A DNA stretch of 64,000 nt, from positions 63,450,001 through 63,514,000 of the forward strand of contig CM066731.1 in NCBI GenBank assembly GCA_033961575.1, written 5' to 3'. This stretch comes from Aselliscus stoliczkanus (lineage: Eukaryota; Chordata; Mammalia; Chiroptera; Hipposideridae). The position numbers were made by a program, and so were the translations under genes. The notes under the pieces were generated by a model. The model was not told where the DNA came from and did no database searches. It saw only the letters and a list, made by a program, of their open reading frames with translations. Of the stretch, positions 1 through 11,314 are shown piece after piece; the stretch's first letter is position 1; each line of letters opens with the position of its first letter.

Positions 1-50
1 CGCTGGCTTCCCAAGCCAGCGCTTAACCACCGAACCACCGCGCCAAAGGT
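1..50 (-). mobile_element. tRNA-derived SINE, tRNA head cut by window edge
   Basis: Reverse-oriented head with the words GCTGGCTTCCCAAGCCAGCG and CTTAACCACCGAACCACC. It matches the heads of the elements at 8.8, 21.7 and 39.6 kb. The rest lies outside the window. Confidence 0.8.
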
Positions 51-3000
51 TACGTCTTTTAATTCTCACAAGACCCCTGTAAGATAGATGATTAGCCCTT
101 CTTGAGAGAGAAAAAAGCTTAGGCTTGAGGAGGGTTAGGTAGTCTGCTGACAATCCTAGAATCCCAGCGCTGGGAAGGAGTGGGGGAGGAGGGACGCCAG
201 AGTGCAGCCATGTTTGCAGAGAACACACTCTCAGCCCTCCTGCTCTATTGTCTTCTACTTTTCTCCCCTCAACACCTGGAAAACTTCTAAATGTGAGGTT
301 TGTGCTTGTACATCTTGAGGTTGTTCAGAGCTGGGAAGAGATAAGAAGAGCACCTACTACATGTCTCACGGCTTAATTCCTACCATTTCTGGAAGAGAAA
401 ACTGTAATTCTGTTGTAAGGTTTTTCGGGTTTTGGGTGCCACTTGTTACTTTTCAGATCCTTGACAAGTTGGCTTGAGGACGCGGCCTGCTGCCAAGAAC
501 ACAAACGTGGGGGAGTTAAAGGATTACACGGCTGACGTTACACTGCAGTGGGAGTGTGTACACATCAGAAAAACTTTCATAAACAACTGAAAATTGCAAG
601 AAAAGTGGGTATGATGATATGGTTTTCCCACCACAATGTTTGGAAATTGTTCTCTTTGCTTTCTTTAGTCAGTGTGAGAGACAGAGAAGGCAGGCAGTTT
701 TTGTGTAAGACAATTTCACTTCAATTGTGAAAGGGCAGTTACTTTAAACAGGTACCTTTTATTCAAGTTTTTATGAGTTTATATTAATCACAATTTAAAC
801 CTTTTTATATAGTTTTCTTCCATTCATAGTATGAGCTGTACTTCTCACTAAGCTAAGTTATGTTCTTTTTTACTTTTGGATATCGAAATAACTCAGCAGC
901 CAAAATTTATTGATTGATTTCTATAATTTATATTATATACAAATTACTTTTCTAGATAGCGTGGGGCTGCAGATGATAGAGTCCTTGTCCAATGAAAAAT
1001 TTATGATCGTGTGGTAGTTAGAAGATTAGTCCATAAAAGACGGGGAAGAAATAACAAAGCATGTCAGCAAATATAGACTAAAATGGCATCAGTTGCAGAT
1101 GAGGTCAACGTTGGTTTCTTCATCTTGCCCTGCAAGGGATATGAGACAATTTGCGGAGGTAGTCTGGGAGCCTGGAGAGAAGATTTGTAGAGGGGAAAGG
1201 GTATGAGTTTATGTCATGGGGGTCATCCTGAGCAAAGCCACAGAGGCTGGAGTGGCATGAGCATCATCTCATAGGGAAGCAACTGACCTGTCTTGCTTAG
1301 TATTCATAGGAAATAGGAATGGGTAGTGTGATGAAGAAAGGGTTTATATTCGTGAAGTAAGAGTCTTTTGGAACTTTAAATAGAGAAATTAAAAGGTGTA
1401 AGGGTGTTTATGAAATTCTGAAAATAACTGGTTGGTTATATAGGCATTAAGAAAAACTAAAGTCAAATTGCTACATTTATTTGAGCATCCTATATGTTGA
1501 GTGGCCAAGATAGGGTAACCAAAGTTCCAACGCAGAGATAAGTGGGTATGCAGCTATTTCAAGGGGAAACAAGTAGGCTTTGGCTACATCATGTACTAGG
1601 AATGAACAGGAGGCCAATGGTGATAGTAGGAGAGACAGAGGTTGAAAGAACATATTTTGTCAAGTATGTAATAATAAGTCTCCTCTGGTGTTGTTCAGTT
1701 TGAAGTTATCTAAATGGAGAGGGCAGCATGGAGCATGAAGTTGGGATATGAGTGAGCAGTTCCCTTTAAAGGTAAAGACCTCTGGACAGCTTTCTTAAGG
1801 GGGTACCGTGAAAAGATCAGGGACCCAAGGCCTGAGACCAACTGAAGCACTTCAACACTTCCAAGATAAATGTGGAAGGGAAAGGTGGATTAAAGTGGGA
1901 GGAAACAGTACCATTTAAAAACTGTTCTGAAACAAGTAGACATATCCAAGTTTTGAGTCAGGGAATAGTGAACAAATAGAGGGCTAAAGACTCCTCTATT
2001 GGTATTAGGATTCTGTTTGGGCATTTCCCATCAGAGAAGGAGAAAGGGGGAGATTAAGTGCTAAATAGAGTCTTGAAATTTCTTCAATACACACATTATC
2101 ATCAGTCAATATATGTGAATGGAACACCAGGCATACACAATGGCATCATCGAATTAGTCAAGGCCTTTATTTTCTAGCATGTTCAATTGTGTAGCTTATT
2201 ATATGACTTGGATGTTTACCTGTTTTTGTATCATTTTTAAATGTAGATAAGTTAGGATAAAACATAATGTGTATGATCTCAGTTAAAGGAAGGCCAGCAT
2301 AGTCCCTTGTCCCCTCCATGTCTTACTCATCCCTTCTTCTCTTTCCTTTGATTTTTCTCCTTATACTTCCTAAACCTGTCATTTTCCAAGGATTACTCAA
2401 TAACCCATATATTTATCCCTCTACCATTGTGTCCTTAATGGCTAGTAGACTTTCAAGGACTTCACTTGCATGCCTATTTTGGAAATTATCTATATGTATT
2501 TCTGGTCTTCCAAGAACATTTTTGAAGGTCTGGTGGTCCTTTTTTTTGTAATCACAGCCTCCTAAATCTCATGGGGTTCAGTCTTTGTTTACTTCCAAAT
2601 GCACACACTCTTACCTAACCACCCACCTATAGCTAGCACCATATAACTAGGGCCTCAGCGTTACACCTGCTTCCTTGCTCAGACTAAGAAGATATATTAA
2701 ATGACTTATTCGCTTATTAACTAATTCTCTAGTGTTGATTGGTTTCTGGACAGAACTCGACCTGCAGTATATTCTATGGCCTGCTCTCATTGGCCCCAGG
2801 GTAATAAATCCTGACCATTACCCAACTCCCTGGACTACATCTCCAACTTCAAGGCTTCATATTTCCAATTGGATATCATTTCAACTCAACACATACAAAT
2901 TGAGCTTCTCATTTTACTCCTCAAATGGGATTTTCTTCCAAAATTCTTGGTCAAAGACATGATTTTCCAAGCTTCCAAGCTTAGAACTTTTAGAATTTTC

Positions 3001-3380
3001 AAGACATTTAAACCTTATTATTGACCTACTTATTAAACCCTATCCCTTGACTATATCTCATCACTCTGTCTCACGAAAGTACCATCTTTAGTTTTTGCCC
3101 CCATGCCTAATGTCTACCTATTTCCTTTAAGTAGAAGGGAAAGGCTCTCTGAGGCTCTGTTTTCACCTCTATCAGTTTTCTTCTTAGCCATCCTTTACAT
3201 TCATCTTATTTCATTTATTGATAAGAAATCCCCAATGAACTTAATATTTGCAGATTTCCCTCCATTTAAAAATTTCTAGATGACTTTCTTCTAGATGACT
3301 TAGTGCATGAACATATTTAGTTATAAATTCTGTTCTATAATTTTTAATAATTCAATATATCTTATTTCCACAGTTAATAT
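51..3380. other. Intergenic, no gene seen; probably old decayed repeat from about 930 to 2000
   Basis: No coding region is supported. From about 930 to 2000 the purine-rich text (storage phrases resembling 'AGCAAAGCCACAGAGGC' and 'GCATGAGC') resembles a widespread ancient mammalian repeat that I cannot name confidently; similar text recurs near 13.6, 23.3, 25.5, 31.2 and 56.5 kb. The rest looks unique and AT-rich. An L2-3'-like piece is possible near 3380-3480. Confidence 0.4.
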
Positions 3381-3534
3381 ATAAGACTCTTAAGAGCACA
3401 GGCTAATTCTTTTTTTATTTCTGTTGTTATCTTTAGTACTCACCAGAGGATTGAAAATTGAGTGAGAATCTAATAATTCTCTAATAATTGATTATTTATA
3501 GGAAGCTCACTTTGCTCCAAAGTGATGGTATACT

Positions 3535-3765
3535 ATAGCAACTAAGAGATCAGACTGCCCTCGGAAAGATACAGGTTTGTATCCCACTGTGAACATTTCC
3601 TAGCTCTGTGAACTTGAGTAAATTGCCTAATCTCATTAGGCCTGTTTTCTTCGCAGTACAATAGGGCTACATAGAAACTTTCTCATAGGTTACGGATTGT
3701 TGTGAGGATTGTTTTATCTTAAAGGAGTTCCTGTAATAAGACATCTCAATATATCATGAAAATTA
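3535..3765 (+). mobile_element. MIR SINE
   Basis: Ordered MIR landmarks: a degenerate tRNA-like head, then TAGCTCTGTGAACTTGAGTA, TGCCTAATCTCATTAGGCC and TTGTTGTGAGGATTG. It is strongly diverged, as expected of an ancient element. Confidence 0.75.
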
Positions 3766-3959
3766 TTATTATTCTTATCATTATTTGCTATTATCAATGA
3801 ATACTGAGTGACATTGAACAATTAATAAGAGCAATATTAAAGGAAAGGCAATAATTGAAACACAAGGCCAGCAAAAACACAGCTAGAGCAGAAACATATA
3901 ACTACAAGGATATGTAGATACACCGATCTAGAGTCAGTGGAGGGCACTGAAATGGACTA

Positions 3960-5900
3960 CCAGTGTTCTGTTAACCAAAGCAGAGGGGAAACATAATTAA
4001 TTACAGGGTTTGTAATGGTCATAAAGGAAAAACATACAAGTTCTGTCATAGAAATGAACATCTCCTTATTACCTATAGGGAATAAAGTTTTGCTGAGACT
4101 TGAGGTGGAAACATGGAAGATGTGGTGGACAATGCCCTTAGCCATGTACCTGGAATGACAGAGATTGCACTGTTTTCCTGTTGGTTAGCCCTTTTTCTTG
4201 TGGGGCACAGGACCAATTCCTGAGTCAGTGAAAGCTGCACTGGAGCAGGCTGAAAGAAACGTGATCCAAAAATGTGCTCTGTGCACCTGTGTCTCCATCT
4301 GAAGACAACACCTAGACAATCTAGAGAGGTCCTCCCAACCATCCTACAGAAAAATTGATAGTATGTTTGAAAGTTTTCAGGTCACAATTTGCAAAACCAT
4401 TTTATCTTCTTTCTTTAATCTTCTCCCAAAGCTATCACTCTGCTAAATAGTTGGATTTGGGGGCAAATCGCAGACCCTCACAGGTTAACTCAATCTGTTT
4501 TGGGTAAATCCTCAGAAATTAGGGATTTCTCCTCCATCTCCCTACACAGGCTGACATCAGAGGTAGACGAAATCTTGGGTGACTTCATGACTTTAATTCT
4601 GTGTCTGTCTTTGTGTCCCTTGGATGTTAATTTTGTCCCTTGGATGCTAATCTGTTAACCAAAGCAGATGGGAAACATAATCAATTACAAGGTTTGCAAT
4701 GTATGCCTGTATGCCTAGTAGTGGGGCATCATGTTAATCTCTGCTCTTGAAACTGTAGGAGGTGACACTTGAGCCTGTCACTTAGGATAGTCTGAGTCCA
4801 GCGGGCATCCCTGGCTGATGTGCCCTCACCTCAGCTCTCAATGGCATCACAGGTCTTCTGAATTTTAATCAGACTACTCTTCTCCATTCTTTGCTTGGGC
4901 TCTCACTTCCACCTGTAGCCTCTGTTACAAAGTTACCTCATTCATCTGGATTGTCCCATCTCTGCCCCCAGACCTCTCCACCACTGAGCATGCCAGAGAG
5001 TGCTTTCTGTGATACCTGTGATCAGAGGGAAGTTTGGCATATGCCATACTTGCTCTCTCTCTCTGCTCAAATATGGCATGCTGCTTCATCAGCTTGGGAA
5101 TCACATGTTGCTATGGGGCACCCTGCAATGTGCTCTCCTCCTAAAAGCCCACATTAGATGTGAGTTGAAGCCTTCCTACACTGGCTTTCTGCTTTGTGTA
5201 TATGAAATGTCTGACTTGTGCCATCATGCTTTATGTCCCAGGATTGCAACCTGGGGGGGAACGCATCACATCTCTCTTCCTGTTGCTTCTCTTAGGTTCT
5301 CCAGAACAAGCAAGGGTTTAATTTTCTTCCTCCTCTGTCTAGAAGGGATTTTTCTTATGTGATAACCTCCTCATCCTTCAGGGGTCATTAACCCATTAAC
5401 CCACCGTGGCCAGTAGGCTTTGCGGGAACATGACTCACAGGAAACACAATAATTATTTCAGTTTCTCCTTTTCAGAATATTAACCCATTGTGTACAATTC
5501 TGCTAAGCAGGACTTTTCATAACTGTTGATTACCAGATAGGCTGAGGTTACTCTCAAATGTCTGAAGTGGCACATTTTCAAGAGATTTGAATGCTCTTTC
5601 CATCACCCTTCACACAGGCTGCTGGCTGCACATCTTTATCTGTGATCTTTGTGAAACAAATGATGGCCTTTGTGACAGGTGACCTGCCTACTGGCTCTGG
5701 GAATCCTAATACCACCATCTCACCTGTGAATTTCTGTATTTTTACTGGGCAGCTAACAAGAGTTTCCCACAAAGATTATTCAGACCTTCTTCACGTGACA
5801 GGACCTAAGAGAACTGATGACTCTAGCCAGATGGCTTTTGGAAAGCCCGAGTTTTTTCTGGCTGTGTGCTGAGGTCCTAGATTAGAAAAAGGCCATGCTG
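3960..5900. other. Unclassified moderately GC-rich block with a 50-bp repeated segment
   Basis: A segment at 3966-4017 recurs at 4651-4701 in the same orientation with a few mismatches (both begin CTGTTAACCAAAGCAGA). Several open frames of 60-120 codons occur on both strands but none resembles a known protein. An old LTR element or old duplication is possible; I could not assign a family. Confidence 0.35.
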
Positions 5901-7408
5901 ATATAGCATTTGTTCATTTATCAAATTTAACAGATGTCTTTTGAACGCCTACTATAGGCAAAGTCTGAAAGGATGCCATGGGTGAGTGCCTTCAAATCTC
6001 TCCGTCTACTTGACCACAGCACAGGCCTCTGGGGAGGGAGGGGGTTATTTTGATATATTCTTGGCACATGGAAAACAAATAGCCTATCCTTTAGCCACTG
6101 TGCCATTCTTTTCTAGCATCAACTTTATCCTAAACATTAGCGGGAAATATAAAACAAATTAAAAATCTATTTTTTACTAGAATAGAACTTTAGGGTGTTT
6201 TTTTTTGTCTCTGTGGTGTAATCACAGAATTTCTAGAGAACCCTAACATCCAAGTCCATTTTTCCTTCATTAAAGAACCAACACCCCTACCCCAACTCCA
6301 ACCATCTGCCTCTAAAGTATGTTTGGTTCTTCATGTGTTTCACCAGATAACAAATATATTACACCAGAATTTACCTGCTATTTACCTAAATTTATCTCTT
6401 ATCTGCTCAACATGAATGTGATCTTTTTTATATCTTCCAGAGCCAGGTAGTTCTATATGCTATTATACAACCTCTCAGACCCAGTAAACTCCAATAGATC
6501 TATGTGCTTTAGTGAGAAATAACAGACTCTCTAACTGGCTGTTCTGCTGATGCCCACATGAACACAAAAACTGAAGCATTCCTTCATGCTTGTCCTCCTT
6601 CAGGACTGGCAAAGATCATAAATTATTGATAAAGTCTAGTTAAGCTATGAGATCCATCTTGATCCAGCAGACACTTGGGTCTTAAGAACCTTGAGGTTAT
6701 TACCTGAGTTTTCTGAAGAATGTGTAGAGGAGGTAGAGAGAAGTATGTACCCATTATAAGGACTGGCTACATAACTGAAGGGGTGCCTGCTTCTTTTACT
6801 GACACTAAAGAAATCATGGACTATGCTTTTCATACACTTTGGTTCAAAGCAACAACACAGTCCCTGAGATGAGAATTAAAGCTACGTCCTCTTTATCCGG
6901 GGACAATGAAATATTCAGAATATTATCCCATTATATCTACAGTAGCAACTGCCACATACATGTTCACATTGGAGGCTAAAACAACAAGATAGAAACACAG
7001 CCTCAAACTCAGTAGGACATGAAAGGTAGACAAGGCCCCTGTAAAACCTAGGAGGTTTATTGTAGGAGTAAGGCTGTTGAATTATTAACATGAAAGGTTC
7101 CAGTCAGAAATTCCTATAACAATACCAACCCAATGAGACAGAGTCTAGGCAAATTCAAAGGTGGGTTTACTCTTATTTATGTGTCTCTGGTTTTGTCATC
7201 TGTTTGTTTGCTCAGGAGTTATACTTTAATCTGCACTGTTTACCAAATTAATTTTAATTATTTAACAAACTTTTAGTTTCATTAGGTTGTAAATGCATAT
7301 AATTTTGAAGTCAATGCTTCTATAAAGTTAAAATAAAAAATAAAACAAAAATACAGTGGTTCATCACGCCCCCCTCCCATATTTCTGCTCCCCAGAAGTA
7401 ACCACTTT
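5901..7408. other. Intergenic, no gene seen
   Basis: AT-rich. A short L2/MIR-like phrase lies near 5910-5990 (CATTTGTTCATTTATCAAA). The sequence just before the L1 at 7.36-7.41 kb (CTGCTCCCCAGAAGTAACCA) looks like part of an older repeat that the L1 landed in, since similar context resumes after 11.22 kb. Confidence 0.4.
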
Positions 7409-7744
7409 AACCTCTTTTTATTTTTTTCATTTTTTTTATTAGTTTCAGGTGTGCAACACAATGCAATAGTTATACACTTTACACCCCAGAGTGACAACCC
7501 CTCTCCCCCAGTTCGCCACCCCACTTCCCCCCCATATCATACATATCTATTACAATTCCTTTGACTCCCTTCCACAGTATACTCCACATCCCATGACTAT
7601 CTATACATTCAGTTACAGTTGGCATACAACATTATACAACATCACCTTCAGGTGTACAGGGCAGTGATCAAGACTCTACTCCATCCATGAAGTGGTCTCC
7701 CTAACAAGACATGTGACTATCTGACATGCCACAAAATGTTTACA

Positions 7745-8155
7745 ACATTATTATATCCCCCGAACTGTGTTTCATATCCCTGTGGCAATATTGTAGTTGT
7801 CTATTTATGTTGTCTAATCTTTTCTCCTTCCCACTTATCCCTACCCCACTCCCAACTAGCAACCCTTAGTTTTTCCTCTATATCTATGAGTCTCTTTACT
7901 TTGATCGTTCATTCAGTTTTTCAGATTCCACATATAAGTGAGATCATATGGTACTTGTCTTTCTCCGAATGACTTATTTCACTTAACATAATAGTCTCTT
8001 CAAAACATTATCAATTACATTCCCAGAACTGCCCCCATATCCCTGCCGCAACATTGTAGTCACCCACCTACACTGTCCAAAACCTTCCCCCTCTCCCTCA
8101 TCCCCACTCCCTCCCAGCCAGCAATCATCAGATTTTCCTTTATATCTGCTTGATA
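7745..8155 (-). repeat. Diverged direct duplication within the L1 3' UTR
   Basis: Text around 7757-7890 (CATATCCCTGTGGCAATATTG, then CCTCTATATCT) is repeated in diverged form at 8021-8150 (CATATCCCTGCCGCAACATTG, then CTTTATATCT). The same arrangement is in copy B, so it belongs to the family. Confidence 0.6.
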
Positions 8156-8715
8156 TGACTTCAATCTTCTTAAATTTACTGAGACTTGTTTTGTGGCCTA
8201 ACGTGGTCTATCTTGGAAAATGTACCATGTGCACTTGAGAAGAATGTATATTCTGTTTTTTCAGGGTGAAATGCTCTAAAAATATCAATGAAGGCCAGCT
8301 GGTCTAAAGTGTCATTTAAGGCCACTCTTTCTGAGTTGACTTTCTGTGACAATGGGGTATTGAAGTCCCCTACTATGATAGTGTTACAGTTGATCTCTGT
8401 CTTTATGTGTGTCAAAATCTATTATATGTAATTGGGAATTCCTCTGTTGGGTGCATAGATGTTTATTAGGGTTATCGTGCCCTTCTTTGTCTTTTATTAT
8501 AGTAATTTTAAAGTCTATTTTGTCCAAAATAAGTACTGGTACTCCAGCTTTTTTTTTTCTCATTTCCATTTGCATGAAATATCTTACTCCATCTGTAAAC
8601 AGCATATACATGTGTCCCATTTTCTTATTCACTCAGCCACTCTCTGTCTTTTGATTGGAGCATTTAGCCCATTCACATTTAAAATGATTATTGATAGGTG
8701 CATATGTATTGCCAT
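8140..8715 (-). pseudogene. L1 ORF2 endonuclease remnant, copy A
   Basis: The frame starts at the ATG at 8715 and reaches [19 protein letters not shown], then CICCLQ. About 16 residues that should follow (with the catalytic Glu) are deleted with a frame change. It resumes at [43 protein letters not shown] and [17 protein letters not shown], then ends at KKIEVISS before the expected catalytic SDH. No RT domain follows. The protein cannot act as an endonuclease. Confidence 0.85.
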
Positions 8716-8789
8716 TTTGTTATTTGTATTCCTGGTCTTCCTGGGTTAGCTTGTTTACCCCTTTCTTCTGTTTAAAAAAAGCCCTTTTA

Positions 8790-9240
8790 GGGCTGGTCGA
8801 GTGGCACATTGGTTAAGAGCTGGTTTGGGGATGCCAGCGGCCCGGTTCGGATCCCACGTATGAGGGCCAGCGACACTGCCCTCCACAGCTAACAACAGCT
8901 CCACCTGGAGCTGGACTGTGAGCCCCGGCAACGGTGTAGGCTGCAGCCCCTGCTGCAGTGGGCTGCCATAGGCCACAGTGAGTGGCCGGCAATCAGCGTG
9001 AGTGGCTGGCAGCCAGCATGAGCTGCCAATAGCCGCGGTGAGCGACATACAGAGGCCGGCGACCGATCTGCCTCATGCGGGAAGAGCGTAATAACGATAC
9101 CAACATGGGTCAGTGAAGCAACATCCTCCGCAACTATACTGAAGAACAAAAAGACAGCAACGTGTCTGTTCCCCTTCCCTGATTCCCCAACGATGTTCCC
9201 CTCCCCCAGTTCCCCAATAAAAAAAATCTTAAAAAAACAA
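8790..9240 (+). mobile_element. Long-form tRNA-SINE nested in L1 copy A
   Basis: Starts with a tRNA-like head carrying an A-box-like (GTGGCACATTGGTT) and a B-box-like (GGTTCGGATCC) word, then a GC-rich body with internal near-repeats of about 20 bp (GTGAGTGGCCGGC-type), a CCCTTCCCTGATTCCCCAA segment, AATAAA and a poly-A tail. It is flanked by a 15-16 bp duplication containing AAAAAAGCCCTTTTA at 8774-8789 and about 9240-9255. Copy B of the L1 shows the empty site near 34433-34447. Confidence 0.9.
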
Positions 9241-9373
9241 AAAAAAGCCCTTTTAACATTTCTTGCAATGCTGGCTTGGTGGTAATGAATTCCTTAAGCT
9301 TATTCTTTTCTGAGAAGCTCTTTATTTCTCCTTCAATTTTAAGTGATAGCCGTGCTGGGTAGAGCAATCTTGG

Positions 9374-10092
9374 TTATAGGCCTTTATTTTGTGTCACTTT
9401 GAATATCTCCTGCCACTCCCTTCTGGCTTGCAGAGTTTCTGAAGAAAAGTCAGCTGTTAGTCTAACAGGAATTCCTTTGTATGTAACTGCTGTCTTTCTC
9501 TTGCTGCCTCTAGGATTCTGTTTCTGTCTTCAACCTTTGCCATTTTAACTATGAAGTATCTTGGTGTGGACCTGTTTGGGTTCAGCTTGTTTGGAACCCT
9601 CTGCGGTTCCTGGGCATGTATGTTGATTTCCTTCACCAGGGTAGGGAAGTTTTCAGTCATTATTTTTTCAAATACATTCTCGACCCCTTGCTACTTTTCT
9701 TCTCCCTCTGGTATTCCTATGAGTCGAAGATCGTTGCACAGCATCTTGGCCCATAGGGCTCTTAAATTATTTTCGTTCTTTTTTATTCTTTTTTCTTTTT
9801 GTTGTTCCAACTGGGTGATTTCTGCTATTTTGTCTTCCAAATTGCTGATCCCCTCCTCTGATTCATCTGCTCTACTGGTGATTCCTTCGAGTGTGTTCTT
9901 CATTTCAGTGATTGTATTCTTTAGTTCTAATTCGTTGTTTTTTATGATTTCTCTCTCCTTCTTTATGTCCTCATTAAGTTTGTTAAACATTCTTATCATC
10001 AGTGTTCTAAACTCTCTCTCTGAAAGGTTGGATCCCTCTGTTTCATTTAGTTCCATTTCTAGAGGTTTCTTCTGATCTTTTACTTGTGACAT
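9374..10092 (-). pseudogene. L1 ORF1 (RNA-binding chaperone), copy A, broken
   Basis: From the ATG at 10092 the frame reads a lysine/glutamate-rich coiled-coil segment, then the L1 RRM-like and C-terminal domains ([31 protein letters not shown]). An in-frame TAG follows the PEGEEK segment near 9690. A one-base deletion lies near 9485 relative to copy B. A TAA at 9374-9376 is at the same place as in copy B. Homologous text continues about 40 codons past it to [14 protein letters not shown]. Known role of the family: trimeric RNA-binding protein of the L1 particle. Confidence 0.85.
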
Positions 10093-10318
10093 GTTTCTTT
10101 GTTTCCTCATTCTGGCTGTCGCTCTGGGATTGCTTTGGTGTATTAGATACATCACCAGGAGAGTCCTGGCTGAGTCATGCAGGCACACAGCTTATGGCCC
10201 AACACTCCCAGGAAAACTCCCAGTCTCAGCCTGTCCCAATCAGCCACTCGCAGATCAGGCCGAGCATCCTGACAACCAATCACCAGCCTGGCAACTCTGC
10301 AAGCACAGTGTGAAGAGT

Positions 10319-10532
10319 GGGGACCCGAGGTGGCTCGCGCACTCCTGGGTCTCAGTGAGCAGCCTGTTGGAGCCAGACGCCCACCAGGCGCTTCCCTGGC
10401 AACATAGCACAAGTGAGCGGAGGGTGCAGATCCAAGGTGGCTGGCACACTCCTGGGTCTCAGTGAGCAGCCTGTTGGAGCTGGAGGGCACCCGCCCAGCG
10501 TTTTCCTGGCAATGCAGTATAAGCCAGTCGAA
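10319..10532 (-). repeat. Two 107-bp tandem monomers in the L1 copy A 5' UTR
   Basis: The segment containing ACTCCTGGGTCTCAGTGAGC occurs at 10341 and again at 10448, giving a 107-bp period. Copy B has one unit at the matching place (about 35513-35625). The 5' UTR promoter region thus varies in monomer number. Confidence 0.75.
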
Positions 10533-11314
10533 GGGTGGGGATTCAAGGCCCCACGCACACACGCACTTCTGCGCCAGTTCCACCAGACCAATGAGGTCCC
10601 AGACCTGATCCTCTGTGGGAGCGCCCAACCCTGACAAAATGGCGCCCTCCTTATACCACTCGCATGCAGGCTCCACACCAGGGGAGCAACAGTCCAAGAA
10701 CCTCCAGCTTCTGCACCAAAGGTGCCTAGTTCTGTCCGTCCCCGCAGGCTCCTGGGCCCGGCCCACACAGCTACTCCCTCCACCAGGAACCAGGTAAGTG
10801 CTTACCGGTGAGCAAACCCGTCTGCTGGCCCCACTGATTCTCCAGCCACTCTTAGCCTCACTGAGCTGAGCAAAGAGAGTCCTCACTAATTTACTGCTGG
10901 CTATCTTGGAACTCCTCTTCCTGGCAAAGGAACTCTGGGCTGGTGAGCCTGGTGTGTGGCTGGAGGGTCCCTCCCCCAACTGGAGAAGCCTCCCCACAGC
11001 TGGGCCTCCCTCACGGGGTTCGCCCTCTCTCGTCTCCACCTGTCCCACTAGACCCAATGTGACCTCCTCTTTAAGCTCCTTGCCCAGTGGTTCCGTTTAT
11101 CCAGCGTTCCGGGGACCTCCAGGGTTGAATGCTGTATAATTTGTTTGTAATTTTGGTGTGATCCTGGGAGGTAGTTAGCACAGTGTCTATTCCGCCATTT
11201 TATCCCAATCTCCTCACCTCTTTTAACAGTTTCTTTTTGGTGGCTAACTCCTTATTTCCAAGTAATATGCATACTTCTTGATTTCTGAAAATTAGCTATT
11301 TTCCAAAAATGCCT

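Larger units (their letters stand above)
7419..11215 (-). mobile_element. Non-autonomous L1 (HAL1-like) copy A, full-length apart from internal family deletions
   Basis: Minus-strand order: 5' UTR (about 11215-10093), ORF1 (10092-9374), short spacer, ORF2 endonuclease remnant (8715-8140), 3' UTR (about 8140-7430) and an A-rich end. No reverse transcriptase segment exists: ORF2 text stops after the KKIEVISS segment and 3' UTR follows at once. A short flanking duplication, ACCTCTTTT, is at 7410-7418 and 11216-11224. A SINE (8790-9240) is nested in it; without it the element is about 3.35 kb, close to the 3.28 kb of copy B. It must have been copied by proteins from other L1s. Confidence 0.85.

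Noticed and set aside
8790..8870. A possible true tRNA gene
   Set aside because: The A and B boxes are those of a SINE head; it lacks a proper cloverleaf, continues into a SINE body and is flanked by a target-site duplication.
8755..9149. Open frames near 9 kb
   Set aside because: They lie in the GC-rich SINE body and change frame between SINE copies.
9551..10075. A 174-codon plus-strand open frame, hydrophobic and Phe/Ser-rich
   Set aside because: It is the antisense of L1 ORF1; a Lys/Glu-rich coiled coil read backwards looks hydrophobic.
10152..11057. A 301-codon minus-strand open frame, the longest in the window
   Set aside because: It overlaps the GC-rich L1 5' UTR and shares no motif with known proteins; copy B does not keep the frame open, so it is a composition effect.
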